Numbered from the stretch's first letter, positions 1 through 8,878 are shown. The stretch: DNA of 64,000 nucleotides from Litoreibacter ponti (GCF_003054285.1 NZ_QBKS01000002.1:1-64000); one strand, 5' to 3'. Numbers and translations: made by a program. Notes: generated from the sequence alone by a model not told the origin.

Positions 1-79
1 AGCGCTCGGCGTTCTCCACCTGGGCTGCCGCGGGGGCGGCAAGGGTCAGGGCAACGGCTGCGGTCATCAGGGTTTTCAT
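1..79 (-). CDS. N-terminus of an exported protein (cut by window edge)
   Basis: On the minus strand an ATG at 79 opens a frame that runs off the window edge after 26 codons. The peptide has a short basic start (Met-Lys), a hydrophobic alanine/leucine core and an AAPAAAQ-type signal peptidase I site, so the protein is probably exported. Nothing more can be said about function because only the signal peptide and a few mature residues are present. It diverges from the M48 protease gene. Confidence 0.6.
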   Translation of the reverse strand, partial: MKTLMTAAVALTLAAPAAAQVENAER

Positions 80-273
80 AATGTGTACTCTCTTTTCTGC
101 TTCTGGCGGCTCGGCCGCCTGTTTTGGGGTTTGCGGCAGGCCTCTCGCCCGCCGTCATCTGCCCACCCAACCGCCGCGCCCCGCAAAAAGGTCCGCAACC
201 TCACGACCCCGTGAATACACGTCAGTCGACCGTGAGACTTGCCGCCCCCGCCGCACGGCCCCATATCCAGACT

Positions 274-963
274 ATGCTGAAGCTCTCCCCCTTCCTGCTC
301 GCCATTGTCTATGCGTGGGTGATGTATAAATTCTCCGCCTGGAACACCAAGCGGGCGCTCGACGCGCAGTCCACGCGGCTTGCCGATCCCGATCTCGAGC
401 GGTTGAACCGCGATATGGCCGCAGCCCTCAATCTGCCGCAGATCAAGGTGCATATCTACGAGATCGACCCGATCAACGGTCTGGCCGCCCCCGACGGGCG
501 CATCTTCATCACGCGCGGCTTCTACAACAAATACCGTGCAGGCGACGTCACGGCGCAGGAAATGGCATCTGTCATCGCACACGAGCTGGGCCACGTTGCC
601 CTCGGCCACGCGCGCCGCCGCATGATCGATTTCTCCGGCCAAAACGCGATCCGAGTTGCACTGGCCTCGGTGCTGGGGCGGCTGATCCCGTTCGCGGGCG
701 TCTGGCTTGCCAACATTCTGACCTCTATGCTTGCCGCCCGCCTGTCGCGCCGCGACGAGTACGAGGCCGACGCCTATGCTTCCGCCCTGCTAACCAAGGC
801 GGGCATCGGAACAGGGCCGCAGAAGTCGCTCTTCACCAAGCTCGACAAACTCACTGGCTCCATGGGCGCGGGGGCACCCGCCTGGTTGATGAGCCATCCA
901 AAGACCCCCGACCGCATCGCAGCCATTGAAGCGAACGAGGCGAAATGGGGCACCGTGAGTTGA
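274..963 (+). CDS. M48 family zinc metalloprotease, membrane-anchored
   Basis: Protein of 229 residues. An N-terminal hydrophobic segment (residues about 4-18) should anchor it in the inner membrane. The zinc motif HELGH is at residues 103-107 and the third ligand is probably E164 in an EYEADAYA motif, as in M48 (HtpX/Oma1/BepA-like) proteases that degrade misfolded membrane or envelope proteins. The frame is open to 124, but the start at 274 gives the natural membrane anchor and omits a proline/arginine-rich stretch unlike a real N-terminus; no strong ribosome site separates the choices. The 3' end overlaps the next gene by 19 bases, suggesting translational coupling. The substrate is unknown. 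Confidence 0.85.
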   Translation: MLKLSPFLLAIVYAWVMYKFSAWNTKRALDAQSTRLADPDLERLNRDMAAALNLPQIKVHIYEIDPINGLAAPDGRIFITRGFYNKYRAGDVTAQEMASVIAHELGHVALGHARRRMIDFSGQNAIRVALASVLGRLIPFAGVWLANILTSMLAARLSRRDEYEADAYASALLTKAGIGTGPQKSLFTKLDKLTGSMGAGAPAWLMSHPKTPDRIAAIEANEAKWGTVS

Positions 964-1556
964 GTGAGGCACGGCCCGACATCACGACGCTGACCACGGG
1001 TGCCGAGCTGCGCCGCTGGTATTGGCGCAAGGAGGAGCTGGTCGCCCACGCCAAGCGGCTGAAGCTGAAAAGCACCGGCGGCAAGTTCGACATCCTCGAT
1101 CGGATCGCGCAATTCCTAGATACCGGTGAGGTGGCAGCGCCCGCCACGCCCAAACCAAAGTCCAAGTTCGACTGGCATTCAGCGCCGCTCTCGCCCGAGA
1201 CGATCATCACCGACAGCTACCGCAACAGCCAGAACGTGCGCCGCTTCTTCAAGTCGCAGCTGGGCGACAGCTTCAAGTTCAACATCGAATTCATGGCCTG
1301 GATGAAGGCCAATGTCGGTTTGACCCTCGCCGATGCCTGCGCCGAGTACCGCGCGATGAAAACGCGCGAGGCCGACCCGAACTTTCAAAGCCAGATCGCC
1401 CACCACAACCAGTTCAACCAATACACGCGCGACTTTCTGGCCGCCCATCCGGAGGCCAGCCTTGAGGATGTCCGCACGTACTGGGCGCTGAAAATCCAGC
1501 AGCCGTCCGAGACCGGGCGGCACGAATACCACCCCGATGATCTGAAGCTACGCTAG
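945..1556 (+). CDS. SAP-domain / DUF6434 protein
   Basis: Protein of 203 residues. Residues about 10-55 look like a SAP helix-extension-helix motif, a putative nucleic-acid-binding fold. After a Pro/Lys linker, residues about 70-140 (starting FDWHSAPL) match the DUF6434 type usually found behind SAP in proteobacteria. The start lies inside the end of the M48 protease gene, so the two are probably co-translated. The C-terminal part, rich in His, Asn and Gln, is unassigned. The 3' end overlaps the convergent PIN gene by four bases. The biochemical role is unknown; nucleic-acid binding is inferred from the SAP fold only. Confidence 0.75.
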   Translation: MGHRELSEARPDITTLTTGAELRRWYWRKEELVAHAKRLKLKSTGGKFDILDRIAQFLDTGEVAAPATPKPKSKFDWHSAPLSPETIITDSYRNSQNVRRFFKSQLGDSFKFNIEFMAWMKANVGLTLADACAEYRAMKTREADPNFQSQIAHHNQFNQYTRDFLAAHPEASLEDVRTYWALKIQQPSETGRHEYHPDDLKLR

Positions 1557-2092
1557 CTCAGCGCCTTGCCCAAGCGCGGCAGTTTCGCCCGTTTCATCAA
1601 TCCGCGCAGCGGCAGGTCCTCGCCGGACATTTCGCAGGCCACTTGATGCACGCGGTGCACGACGTTCGAGACCGGCTCCGGCGCGCCCATCCACATATCC
1701 ATCAAGAATCCGTCCGGGCTGACCCGTTCGACCCCCTCAAACCGCAAGGTGCTTTGCGGAAAGTCCCGCGCGTTCAACGTCACCAGCACATCCGCCGAGC
1801 CCGCAATCGCGGAAGCCAGCACATGAATGTCGTCCTCATCCGGCAAATGCAGCCGCGCGAGGTCACCCGCCCGAGGGGTGATCGATGCGCCGGGCCAGCG
1901 CGCCTTCAGCATCGCCACCTCGCCGCGCGCAATTGCCTCGGCCCCGGGACCCAGCTTGACCGTCGCCCGCGCCCATTCCTCCAAAATACGCTCGGACCAG
2001 AGCGGCTCGAACAGCCCCTCGCCTGCGCATCCCATCAGAACTTCGCGCAACACCGTCGGATAGAGCACGCAGGCGTCGAGCAGCGCGCGCAT
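1553..2092 (-). CDS. PIN-domain protein (putative ribonuclease, no visible antitoxin)
   Basis: Protein of 179 residues with PIN-like acidic positions: D6 in MRALLDACVL, a central DEDDIHVLA motif (about 85-93), and a late NARDF motif (about 107-111). PIN proteins are Mg-dependent RNases, often VapC toxins. Here no small DNA-binding antitoxin gene lies upstream. Instead the ATG overlaps the stop of the upstream methyltransferase gene by one base (TGATG), so it looks like a co-translated housekeeping-type PIN protein; this pairing is a conserved arrangement in Rhodobacteraceae as far as I recall. The frame is open further upstream, but that extension is methyltransferase sequence in another frame. 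Confidence 0.8.
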   Translation of the reverse strand: MRALLDACVLYPTVLREVLMGCAGEGLFEPLWSERILEEWARATVKLGPGAEAIARGEVAMLKARWPGASITPRAGDLARLHLPDEDDIHVLASAIAGSADVLVTLNARDFPQSTLRFEGVERVSPDGFLMDMWMGAPEPVSNVVHRVHQVACEMSGEDLPLRGLMKRAKLPRLGKALS

Positions 2093-3303
2093 CAGTCCAG
2101 CCGGAAGAACAGCGACTTCAGATAGCCGCTCTCTGCCAAGGCCGGGTGCATCGGGTGATCCGGCCCCGCCGCGCCCGTGTGCAAAAGCTGCGCCGCCCGT
2201 TCGGCCCGGGCGATCCCACGCAGCGACGCTTGGCGGAACTTCGTCACATCCGCCGCGTGCGAACACGAACACAGCACCAGATACCCGCCCGGCGCCACCA
2301 GCTTCGAGGCCAGCGAGGCCACGCGCGCATAGGCGGTCAGCCCGTTCGCCAGCGCTTGCTTGTTGGGCGCAAAGGCGGGCGGGTCGGCCACGACCACGTC
2401 AAACTGCGCGCCTTCCGCGATCAATGCCTCCATCACCTTGAACGCGTCGCCCTTGCGGGTCTCGAACCGGTCTGCAAGGCCAGAAGCCTGCGCCCCTTGC
2501 TCCGCCAGCGCCAGCGCGGCTTCCGATCCGTCGACCGCCACGCCAGACGCGGCCCCCGCCGCCAAAGCGGCGAGCGAGAAGCCCCCCACATGGGAAAATA
2601 CATCCAGCACCCGCGCGCCTTCGGACAGCTTGGCGGCAAAGGCATGGTTGTCGCGCTGGTCATAGAACAGCCCCGTCTTCTGGCCGCCTTCGACATCCGC
2701 GATGTAGGTCGCGCCGTTCATCGGTACCTCTATCGGCCCGGGCATCTCGCCTCGCATAACCGACGAGACATCGTCGAGCCCTTCCAGCCCCCGCGCCCGG
2801 CCAGAGGCGTTCTTGATCACACAAGACGCCCCAGTCACCTCGCAAAGGATATCTGCCAGCGTCTCGCTGGCCTGCTCGGCCCATGCCGCGTTGGGCTGCA
2901 TCACCAGCGTGTCGCCAAAGCGGTCGATGATGACGCCGGGCAACCCGTCGGCCTCCGCATGCACCAGCCGGTAGAACGGCTCTGCATAAAGCCGCGAACG
3001 CAGCGATAGCGCCCGCTCAATCCGCGCCCGCAGCCAGTCCGCATCCGGCACGGCACCGGGGTCACGATCCATCACGCGGGCAATGATCTTGCTCTCGGGG
3101 TTTACCGTCACCAGCGCCATGGGCGTGCGCCCGGCGTCTTCCAGCACGGCGAGCGAGCCGGGCGGCAAGCGCCGCGTGCGGCGGTCGGTGACAAGCTCGT
3201 CGGCATAGACCCAAGGCGCGCCCGCGTTCAACGCGGCGGTGTTGGCCTTGGGCTTCAGGCGGACGACGGGATAGGGCGGGACGGAAAAAGGGGAGGCACT
3301 CAT
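2092..3303 (-). CDS. Class I SAM-dependent RNA methyltransferase, RlmI-like
   Basis: Protein of 403 residues, the usual size for the RlmI/RSP_2647-type family that forms 5-methylcytosine in 23S rRNA. An N-terminal PUA-like domain (about 12-90) is followed by the FYRLVHAEADGLPG stretch (about 110-123), a glycine-rich SAM site near 230-245, the DPPAF motif (307-311) and the CSCSH motif (345-349) with the likely catalytic cysteine. The family is certain from these motifs; the exact target base is inferred from E. coli RlmI. It forms a two-gene operon with the PIN protein downstream. Confidence 0.88.
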   Translation of the reverse strand: MSASPFSVPPYPVVRLKPKANTAALNAGAPWVYADELVTDRRTRRLPPGSLAVLEDAGRTPMALVTVNPESKIIARVMDRDPGAVPDADWLRARIERALSLRSRLYAEPFYRLVHAEADGLPGVIIDRFGDTLVMQPNAAWAEQASETLADILCEVTGASCVIKNASGRARGLEGLDDVSSVMRGEMPGPIEVPMNGATYIADVEGGQKTGLFYDQRDNHAFAAKLSEGARVLDVFSHVGGFSLAALAAGAASGVAVDGSEAALALAEQGAQASGLADRFETRKGDAFKVMEALIAEGAQFDVVVADPPAFAPNKQALANGLTAYARVASLASKLVAPGGYLVLCSCSHAADVTKFRQASLRGIARAERAAQLLHTGAAGPDHPMHPALAESGYLKSLFFRLD

Positions 3304-3342
3304 GCCTCCCCCTCTAATCTCTCTTGATGTCGGGCGAAAGCC

Positions 3343-4014
3343 TTACCCGCCGGTATAGACATCCTCGGCTTCCAGCGCCGGGCGGGTCACGACCTGCACC
3401 GGCTGGCCGCCATGGAAATTCTTGCGCATCGTGCCCGCCAGATGGCTCTGGATGCGCACCTTCTGGGTCAGGCCCTGACGCTCGGCAATCAGCGCGCGCT
3501 GGCCGCCATAGGCTTTCAGGTCGACCTCCATGCGGATCGGGCCATGAAGCGCCTGGCCGGTGGCCGCATCGATCACGGTCAGCGTGTAGATGATGTTATG
3601 CACGCCGCCGGTCACCGCGCGGGCTTTCTCGGTCAGCGAGTGAAAGCGGTGCAGCTCGATGTCGAAATAGACGGGGCGCGGTCCTTTGAGGTGGCGCAGC
3701 CCGGCGGTCATGCCATCATCGAGGATCTTGGCTACCTGCGCACGGCGCTCGCCGTAAGGGTCGCCGCGCCACACGATGTCGGCCACCGGGTAGTACATGT
3801 TCGCCTCAGAGACGCTCAGCTTGCCCGATACGCGCACACGCACGTCCTTGAGCTGCCAGTCGGCGCTCTGGGCGGTCAGAACGGGTGCCACATCGGGCGT
3901 CGCCGTGCTCGGCGCGCTCCGGGTCACAGTCTCGCTGTTGGAGATCGGGGCACCGGCGCAGGCGCTCAGTCCAGCGGCCAGTCCAAGGGCGGCAATCATC
4001 TTGATCAGTTTCAT
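3343..4014 (-). CDS. DUF6778-type outer-membrane-associated lipoprotein
   Basis: Protein of 223 residues starting with a lipoprotein signal peptide; the lipobox LSAC puts the lipidated cysteine at residue 19. The rest is a soluble periplasmic domain with no recognised catalytic motif. It resembles the DUF6778 proteins annotated in Rhodobacteraceae. It starts 161 bases downstream of the small RSP_7527 gene, with a terminator between them, and so is probably transcribed on its own. The function is unknown. Confidence 0.7.
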   Translation of the reverse strand: MKLIKMIAALGLAAGLSACAGAPISNSETVTRSAPSTATPDVAPVLTAQSADWQLKDVRVRVSGKLSVSEANMYYPVADIVWRGDPYGERRAQVAKILDDGMTAGLRHLKGPRPVYFDIELHRFHSLTEKARAVTGGVHNIIYTLTVIDAATGQALHGPIRMEVDLKAYGGQRALIAERQGLTQKVRIQSHLAGTMRKNFHGGQPVQVVTRPALEAEDVYTGG

Positions 4015-4102
4015 ATCGTCAACCTTTCCCGCAGGCCCGGCTCCCGGACTCCACGACTTCAGAATTGGTTAACGTCTGCTCCCGAAATGAGGCCAAAATG
4101 AG

Positions 4103-4140
4103 AAAACCCCGGACCGCTTTAAGGGCGATACCGGGGCTTT
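4103..4140 (-). terminator. Rho-independent-like terminator of the RSP_7527 gene
   Basis: Read on the minus strand, a CCCCGG/CCGGGG stem (arms 4107-4112 and 4131-4136, 18-base spacer with further partial pairing) is followed by TTTT. It lies 35 bases after the stop of the 56-residue gene. Confidence 0.55.
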
Positions 4141-4174
4141 GACGGGCGCTGTGACGCGCCGGGTTGGGCTGGTC

Positions 4175-4345
4175 TCAGGCGGTCTTGCCGGAAACCGCAG
4201 CACCGCCGGACAGCTTCTCGGACAGCCATCCCCGCAGGTTGGCGGCCATCGCACGCATCGCCTCGGCCCGCAGGGCACGGGCTTCGCGCTCAATGGCGAA
4301 AGTGTCAATCATAATGGCGTCTTGAGTGTCGGTCTTCATCTTCAT
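4175..4345 (-). CDS. Small RSP_7527-type protein
   Basis: A 56-residue frame with start ATG at 4345, stop TGA at 4177-4175, and an AGGAG ribosome site seven bases upstream of the start. It begins MKMKTDTQDAIMIDTFAIE, then an Arg/Ala/Glu-rich amphipathic helix (EREARALRAEAMRAMAANL) and a short tail. This pattern matches the small RSP_7527 family annotated in Rhodobacteraceae, of unknown function. A hairpin terminator follows directly, supporting a real monocistronic gene. Confidence 0.7.
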   Translation of the reverse strand: MKMKTDTQDAIMIDTFAIEREARALRAEAMRAMAANLRGWLSEKLSGGAAVSGKTA

Positions 4346-4456
4346 CGGGCATCTCCTGAATGTCTCTGTTCGCTTGAGACATATCTAGGCTCCGCCCCCG
4401 GCCACGACATCAGACAATGGCGAAATGCTGCCATGCGGCACGCGCATGGCGAGACC

Positions 4457-5218
4457 TCAGGCGTCTCGCATGCTCGCCACCGCCGCACGCGCGCCCGCCA
4501 GCATCCACGCATGTTCCGACCCCATGACGAACACGGTAAACCCGAAGCGCGTCCAGTCCTGCGCGACCTCGGCATTCGGCACCCAGGTGACATAGGCTTT
4601 GCCTGCCGCACGGGCGGCCTCGCCCACCGTCGCCATTGCCGCGCGCAGGTCGTCATTGTCGACCGAGCGGTGGCCATAGGCCACGCTCAGGTCGGCGGGC
4701 CCGATGAAGACGCCGTCCACGCCCTCGGCGCCGACAATGCCCTCAATCGCCTCGACCCCTTCCGGCTCTTCGATCTGCGCAATCACCAGCGTCTCAGCCT
4801 GCGACTGGTCCAGGATCTCCCCCATCGGCCGCGTCGCGTAGCCCGCCCAGCGGGTCGAGCCGGCAAAGCCGCGCCCACCGCGCCCGAACCGGGCCGCCTT
4901 CGCAATCGCTCGCGCCTTCTCGACAGAATCCACATGGGGCACCACGATCCCCAGAGCCCCCGCATCCATCACTTTCAAGATGTCATCCGCCCCGCCAGAC
5001 GGCACCCGCACCAGCATCGGGAAATCCAGCGCGCGGGCCACCGCCAGACAGGCATCGAGCCGCATCCGGTCAAACGGCGCGTGCTCCGCATCCAGACAGC
5101 CAAAATCCAGGCCAGATTTTGCCAGCACCTCGATCATTTCCACCGATGGCGTCTTGATGAACGTGCCCAGCAGCTGCTCGCCCGCCAGCATCCGCGTCCG
5201 CAATGTAGAAAACCCCAT
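4457..5218 (-). CDS. HpcH/HpaI-type aldolase/citrate lyase family protein
   Basis: Protein of 253 residues, the normal length for HpcH/HpaI class II aldolases (4-hydroxy-2-oxoacid cleavage to pyruvate plus an aldehyde). Visible signatures are LDAEH (42-46), a central IAQIEEPEGVEAI metal-binding loop, and GVFIGPADLS near the C-terminus. The start at 5218 was chosen because GGGGAGG lies just upstream and because it begins MGFSTLRTRMLAGE, normal for the family; the longer frame reads into the intergenic repeat. The substrate cannot be told from sequence. Confidence 0.85.
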   Translation of the reverse strand: MGFSTLRTRMLAGEQLLGTFIKTPSVEMIEVLAKSGLDFGCLDAEHAPFDRMRLDACLAVARALDFPMLVRVPSGGADDILKVMDAGALGIVVPHVDSVEKARAIAKAARFGRGGRGFAGSTRWAGYATRPMGEILDQSQAETLVIAQIEEPEGVEAIEGIVGAEGVDGVFIGPADLSVAYGHRSVDNDDLRAAMATVGEAARAAGKAYVTWVPNAEVAQDWTRFGFTVFVMGSEHAWMLAGARAAVASMRDA

Positions 5219-5238
5219 GGGCCTCTGCCCTCCCCTGT

Positions 5239-5259
5239 CTTTCTTTGTTCCATAAATAC
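5239..5259 (-). repeat. Dispersed GTATTTNNGGAACAAAGAAAG motif, copy 1
   Basis: Minus-strand reading GTATTTATGGAACAAAGAAAG. Near-identical copies occur at 12262-12281 (minus) and 41447-41467 (plus). Here it sits 20 bases upstream of the aldolase start in the same orientation as the gene. Confidence 0.65.
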
Positions 5260-5309
5260 GGGAAAAGCCGACACTGGCAACCAAACGCCACGCTGCTAGG
5301 TTGAAAGCC

Positions 5310-6350
5310 ATGGTTCTCGAATTCAAATCCGAAGGCATCTACTGCCCCGCAGGTGATTTCTACATCGACCCCTGGCGGCCGGTGGAGCGCGCCTTGATCA
5401 CGCACGGCCATGCCGACCACGCCCGCTGGGGCCACCGGCGCTACCTCGCCACCGAGCCCGCCGCCCCGGTAATGCGCCACCGCCTGGGCGACATCTCCCT
5501 CGAAACCATCCGCTACGGCGAGACCCGCCAGATCGGCGATGCGAGCGTCTCCTTCCACCCTGCCGGTCACGTGCCGGGCTCCGCGCAAATTCGGGTCGAG
5601 GTCGCGGGCGAGGTCTGGGTCGCCTCGGGCGATTACAAAACCGTCGATGATGGCTTCTCGGAGCCGTTCGAGACCATCAAATGCCACGCCTTCATCACCG
5701 AAAGCACGTTTGGCCTGCCGGTCTTCACCTGGGACACGCAGAAGACCGTCACCGATCAGATAAACCAGTGGTGGCAGGCCAACCGCGCCGCGGGCCGCTT
5801 CAGCGTGCTGGGCGCCTACGCGCTCGGCAAGGCCCAGCGCATTCTCGCCTCGGTCGACGCCTCCATCGGCCCGATCCTGACCCACGGCGCGATCGAGAAC
5901 ACCAACGAGGTGCTGCGCGCCCAGGGTCTGACACTGCCCGACACGATCCGCGTCACGCCGGACACGGACCTCAAGGCGCTCAAAGGCGCGCTTGTCATCG
6001 CGACCCCGTCCGGCATGGGCGGCCCGTGGATGCGCCGCTTCGGCGTTGGCGCCAATGCACCATCCACCGCCTTCGCCTCGGGCTGGATGTCCATGCGCGG
6101 CCACCGCCGCAGGCGCGCCGCCGACCGGGGCTTCGTGATGAGCGATCACGCCGATTGGGACGGGCTCAACGCCGCGATCAAGGCCACCGGGGCCGAGCGG
6201 GTCTTCGTGACCCATGGCTACACGCAACAATTCTCCCGCTGGCTGGGCGAGCAGGGCTATGACGCCGCCGTGGTCGAGACAGAATATGAGGGCGAAAGCC
6301 TCGACGCCCCAGAGCCAGAGACCCAGCCCCAACCGGAGACGACCCCATGA
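5310..6350 (+). CDS. Ligase-associated metallo-beta-lactamase-fold DNA exonuclease
   Basis: Protein of 346 residues with the MBL motif THGHADH (31-37), a later HPAGHVPGSAQ histidine, SGDYKT aspartate and MSDHADW motif, as in the CPSF/SNM1-like exonuclease family found next to bacterial ATP-dependent ligases. The gene overlaps the hydrolase gene by four bases (ATGA), and that in turn overlaps the ligase gene. The cluster is thought to act in DNA repair, with the MBL protein trimming DNA ends; this is family knowledge, not shown here. An alternative TTG start lies at 5301. The proline/glutamate-rich tail (about 330-346) is probably disordered. Confidence 0.87.
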   Translation: MVLEFKSEGIYCPAGDFYIDPWRPVERALITHGHADHARWGHRRYLATEPAAPVMRHRLGDISLETIRYGETRQIGDASVSFHPAGHVPGSAQIRVEVAGEVWVASGDYKTVDDGFSEPFETIKCHAFITESTFGLPVFTWDTQKTVTDQINQWWQANRAAGRFSVLGAYALGKAQRILASVDASIGPILTHGAIENTNEVLRAQGLTLPDTIRVTPDTDLKALKGALVIATPSGMGGPWMRRFGVGANAPSTAFASGWMSMRGHRRRRAADRGFVMSDHADWDGLNAAIKATGAERVFVTHGYTQQFSRWLGEQGYDAAVVETEYEGESLDAPEPETQPQPETTP

Positions 6351-7231
6351 CCTCCACCGCTCAAAAATTCTTTAACGGCTTCGCCCGTTACGTGCAAAAA
6401 CCGGTACTGGCCTATGTGCCCCACCAGCCCACGCTGAACCGCATCTTCGAGGCCACCGCCGCGGTGACAATCCGACCGATGCGCGGCTGCGAGCAGCGCT
6501 TCACCTTCCTGCCAGATCTGCGCATTCGCCGGATGATCCCGAACGAGACGGCCAAAAACCTGCTTTTGTATTTCCATGGCGGCGGCTTCACCATCGGCTC
6601 CAGCTTCACCCATCGCTGGCTCGCCGCGCGGTTGGCCGCAGGCATCGATGCGCAGGCCTGGCTGCCCGATTACCGCCTTGCGCCCGCGCACCCCTACCCC
6701 GCCGGTCCAGACGATTGCCTGACGGCCTACAAGCATGCGCTCGACCACTACCCGGCAGAGCGCATCGTCGTCGCAGGCGACAGCGCGGGCGGCTGTCTCG
6801 CGCTCAACCTGTCGACGCGCGCACGCGACGCAGGTCTGCCCCAGCCCGCAGCCCTCGCCTTGCTGTCGCCCGCGACGGACCTAGCGGGCGGGTTCGAGAG
6901 CCGCGAAACCTTTCGCGAGACGGACATGCTGCTACCCGCGCAATGGGTCGAGCGCGCGGTCGCGATGTATCTTGACGGCCAAGACCCGGCGGACCCGAAC
7001 GTCTCCCCCGCCCGCGCCGACCTCAGCCAGACACCGCCCACCGCGCTGCACTGGGCCGAGGGCGAGATGCTGGCAGGCGATGCGGAGGATCTGGCCAAGC
7101 GCCTGCCGCAGGTGGACTGCCAGACCTTCAAGGACGTCCCCCATGTGTGGCAGCTCGATGCGGGGTGGACGCCCGAGGCCGATCGCTCGCTTAAGATGAT
7201 GGCCGATTACCTGAGAAAACATCTGCCATGA
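6347..7231 (+). CDS. Alpha/beta hydrolase, HSL/acetyl-esterase type
   Basis: Protein of 294 residues. The oxyanion-hole motif HGGG is at 77-80, the nucleophile motif GDSAG at 144-148 (S146), and a late histidine occurs in VPHVWQL (about 268), as in hormone-sensitive-lipase-type esterases. The likely reaction is hydrolysis of short-chain esters. It is embedded by four-base overlaps between the MBL exonuclease and DNA ligase genes, so all three are co-translated. Why an esterase sits inside a DNA-repair operon is not clear. Confidence 0.87.
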   Translation: MTSTAQKFFNGFARYVQKPVLAYVPHQPTLNRIFEATAAVTIRPMRGCEQRFTFLPDLRIRRMIPNETAKNLLLYFHGGGFTIGSSFTHRWLAARLAAGIDAQAWLPDYRLAPAHPYPAGPDDCLTAYKHALDHYPAERIVVAGDSAGGCLALNLSTRARDAGLPQPAALALLSPATDLAGGFESRETFRETDMLLPAQWVERAVAMYLDGQDPADPNVSPARADLSQTPPTALHWAEGEMLAGDAEDLAKRLPQVDCQTFKDVPHVWQLDAGWTPEADRSLKMMADYLRKHLP

Positions 7232-8823
7232 GGGAGTTCGCCGCTCTCTTCACTACGCTCGATCAGACCACCAAGACCAACGCCAAGGTCACAGCCCTCG
7301 CGGGCTACTTCCAGACCGCCACTGACAGCGACAAGCTCTGGACCATCGCGCTGCTCTCGGGCCGCCGCCCCAAGCGCGGGGTCACCACGACGCTGTTGCG
7401 CGAATGGGCCGCCGAAGTGGCCGACATCCCGCTTTGGCTCTTCGAGGAAAGCTATCCCATCGTCGGCGATCTGTCCGAGACCATCGCCCTCGTGCTGCCC
7501 CCCGCCACGGGCCAGAGCGACAAGACGCTCACCGAGTGGCTCGAGATTGTGCGCGATATCGGCCAGCAGGAGCCCGATCAGAAGAAGGCGATCATCGTTG
7601 CGGCCTGGTCCAGCCTGCCCCCGATCGAGCGGTTCCTGTTCAACAAGCTGATCACCGGCGGCCTGCGCATCGGTGTCAGCCAGAAACTGATGACCCGCGC
7701 GCTGGCCCAAGCAACCGAGATCGAAGAGGCCACGCTGGCCCACCGCCTGATGGGCGACTGGACCCCTGCGACGACGACCTTCCACGACCTGATCGAGGCC
7801 CACGATCCCAAGGCCGACGCCTCCAAGCCCTATCCGTTCTACCTCGCCTACCAGCTCGAGGACCTCGACGCCCTCGGGCCTCCTTCTGACTGGCGGGCGG
7901 AGCGCAAATGGGACGGCATCCGCGGCCAACTGATCATCCGCTCCCGCCAGCCGTTCCTGTGGTCGCGCGGCGAGGAGCTGATCACCGACCGCTTCCCCGA
8001 ATTTGCCGCCGCGCCCGACTTTATCCCCGATGGCACCGTGTTTGACGGCGAAATCCTCGCCTGGGACCACGCCTCCGAGACGCCGCAGAATTTCAACGCC
8101 CTGCAAAAGCGCATCGGCCGCAAGACCGTGCCCAAAAAGCTGCTGAAAGACGCGCCCGCGATCCTCTACGCCTACGACCTGCTGGAACATGACGGCCGCG
8201 ACCTGCGGGCAGAGCCGCTCGACACCCGCCGCGCGCTGCTCGCCCAACTGGTCGACACATTGCCCAAGGAAGCGCCCCTGCGCCTCTCCACCCAGCTGCC
8301 ATTTGAGACATGGGACGACCTCGCCGCGATCCGCGCCACCTCCCGCGACAATCAGGCGGAAGGCTTGATGCTAAAGAAGGGCGACAGCCCCTATCTGGCG
8401 GGCCGCAAGAAGGGCGATTGGTGGAAATGGAAGATCGATCCGCTGACCATCGACGCGGTGATGATCTACGCGCAAGCGGGCTCCGGCCGGCGCGCGGGTC
8501 TGTTCACCGACTTCACCTTTGCCGTGTGGTCCGGCAACGATCTGGTGCCCTTCACCAAAGCCTATTCCGGCCTGACCGATGCCGAGTTTCGCAAGATCAC
8601 GGCCTGGGTCAAGAAAAACACCCTGCAGCGCTTTGGCCCGGTCCGCCAGGTCACGCCCGAGCATGTGTTCGAGATCGCGTTCGAGGGCATTCAGGCCTCC
8701 CCCCGCCACAAATCCGGCGTCGCCCTGCGCTTCCCGCGCATGCTGCGTTGGCGCCACGACAAGCCGATGCAAGAGGCCAACACGCTGGACGATCTCAACG
8801 AAATGCTGGAGACCTACGGATAA
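7228..8823 (+). CDS. ATP-dependent DNA ligase (cisplatin-response / LHR-cluster type)
   Basis: Protein of 531 residues. An N-terminal helical domain (about 1-200) is followed by the adenylation domain with motif I around K227 (AERKWDGIR), later motifs such as FDGEILAWD and EGLMLKK, and a C-terminal OB-fold region ending in an RFPR motif. It seals nicks using ATP through a ligase-AMP intermediate. Length and architecture match the bacterial ligases paired with MBL exonucleases. The partner DEXH helicase of the usual cluster is not next door: the following gene is an amidohydrolase. Confidence 0.92.
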   Translation: MREFAALFTTLDQTTKTNAKVTALAGYFQTATDSDKLWTIALLSGRRPKRGVTTTLLREWAAEVADIPLWLFEESYPIVGDLSETIALVLPPATGQSDKTLTEWLEIVRDIGQQEPDQKKAIIVAAWSSLPPIERFLFNKLITGGLRIGVSQKLMTRALAQATEIEEATLAHRLMGDWTPATTTFHDLIEAHDPKADASKPYPFYLAYQLEDLDALGPPSDWRAERKWDGIRGQLIIRSRQPFLWSRGEELITDRFPEFAAAPDFIPDGTVFDGEILAWDHASETPQNFNALQKRIGRKTVPKKLLKDAPAILYAYDLLEHDGRDLRAEPLDTRRALLAQLVDTLPKEAPLRLSTQLPFETWDDLAAIRATSRDNQAEGLMLKKGDSPYLAGRKKGDWWKWKIDPLTIDAVMIYAQAGSGRRAGLFTDFTFAVWSGNDLVPFTKAYSGLTDAEFRKITAWVKKNTLQRFGPVRQVTPEHVFEIAFEGIQASPRHKSGVALRFPRMLRWRHDKPMQEANTLDDLNEMLETYG

Positions 8824-8878
8824 GCGAGGGCCACGCCTTGGCTTCGTTTTGGTAAAAATACTCCCGCCGGAGGCTCCC

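Noticed and set aside
1553..2092. VapC toxin of a toxin-antitoxin pair
   Set aside because: PIN motifs fit, but no antitoxin-like gene is adjacent and the gene is coupled to an rRNA methyltransferase.
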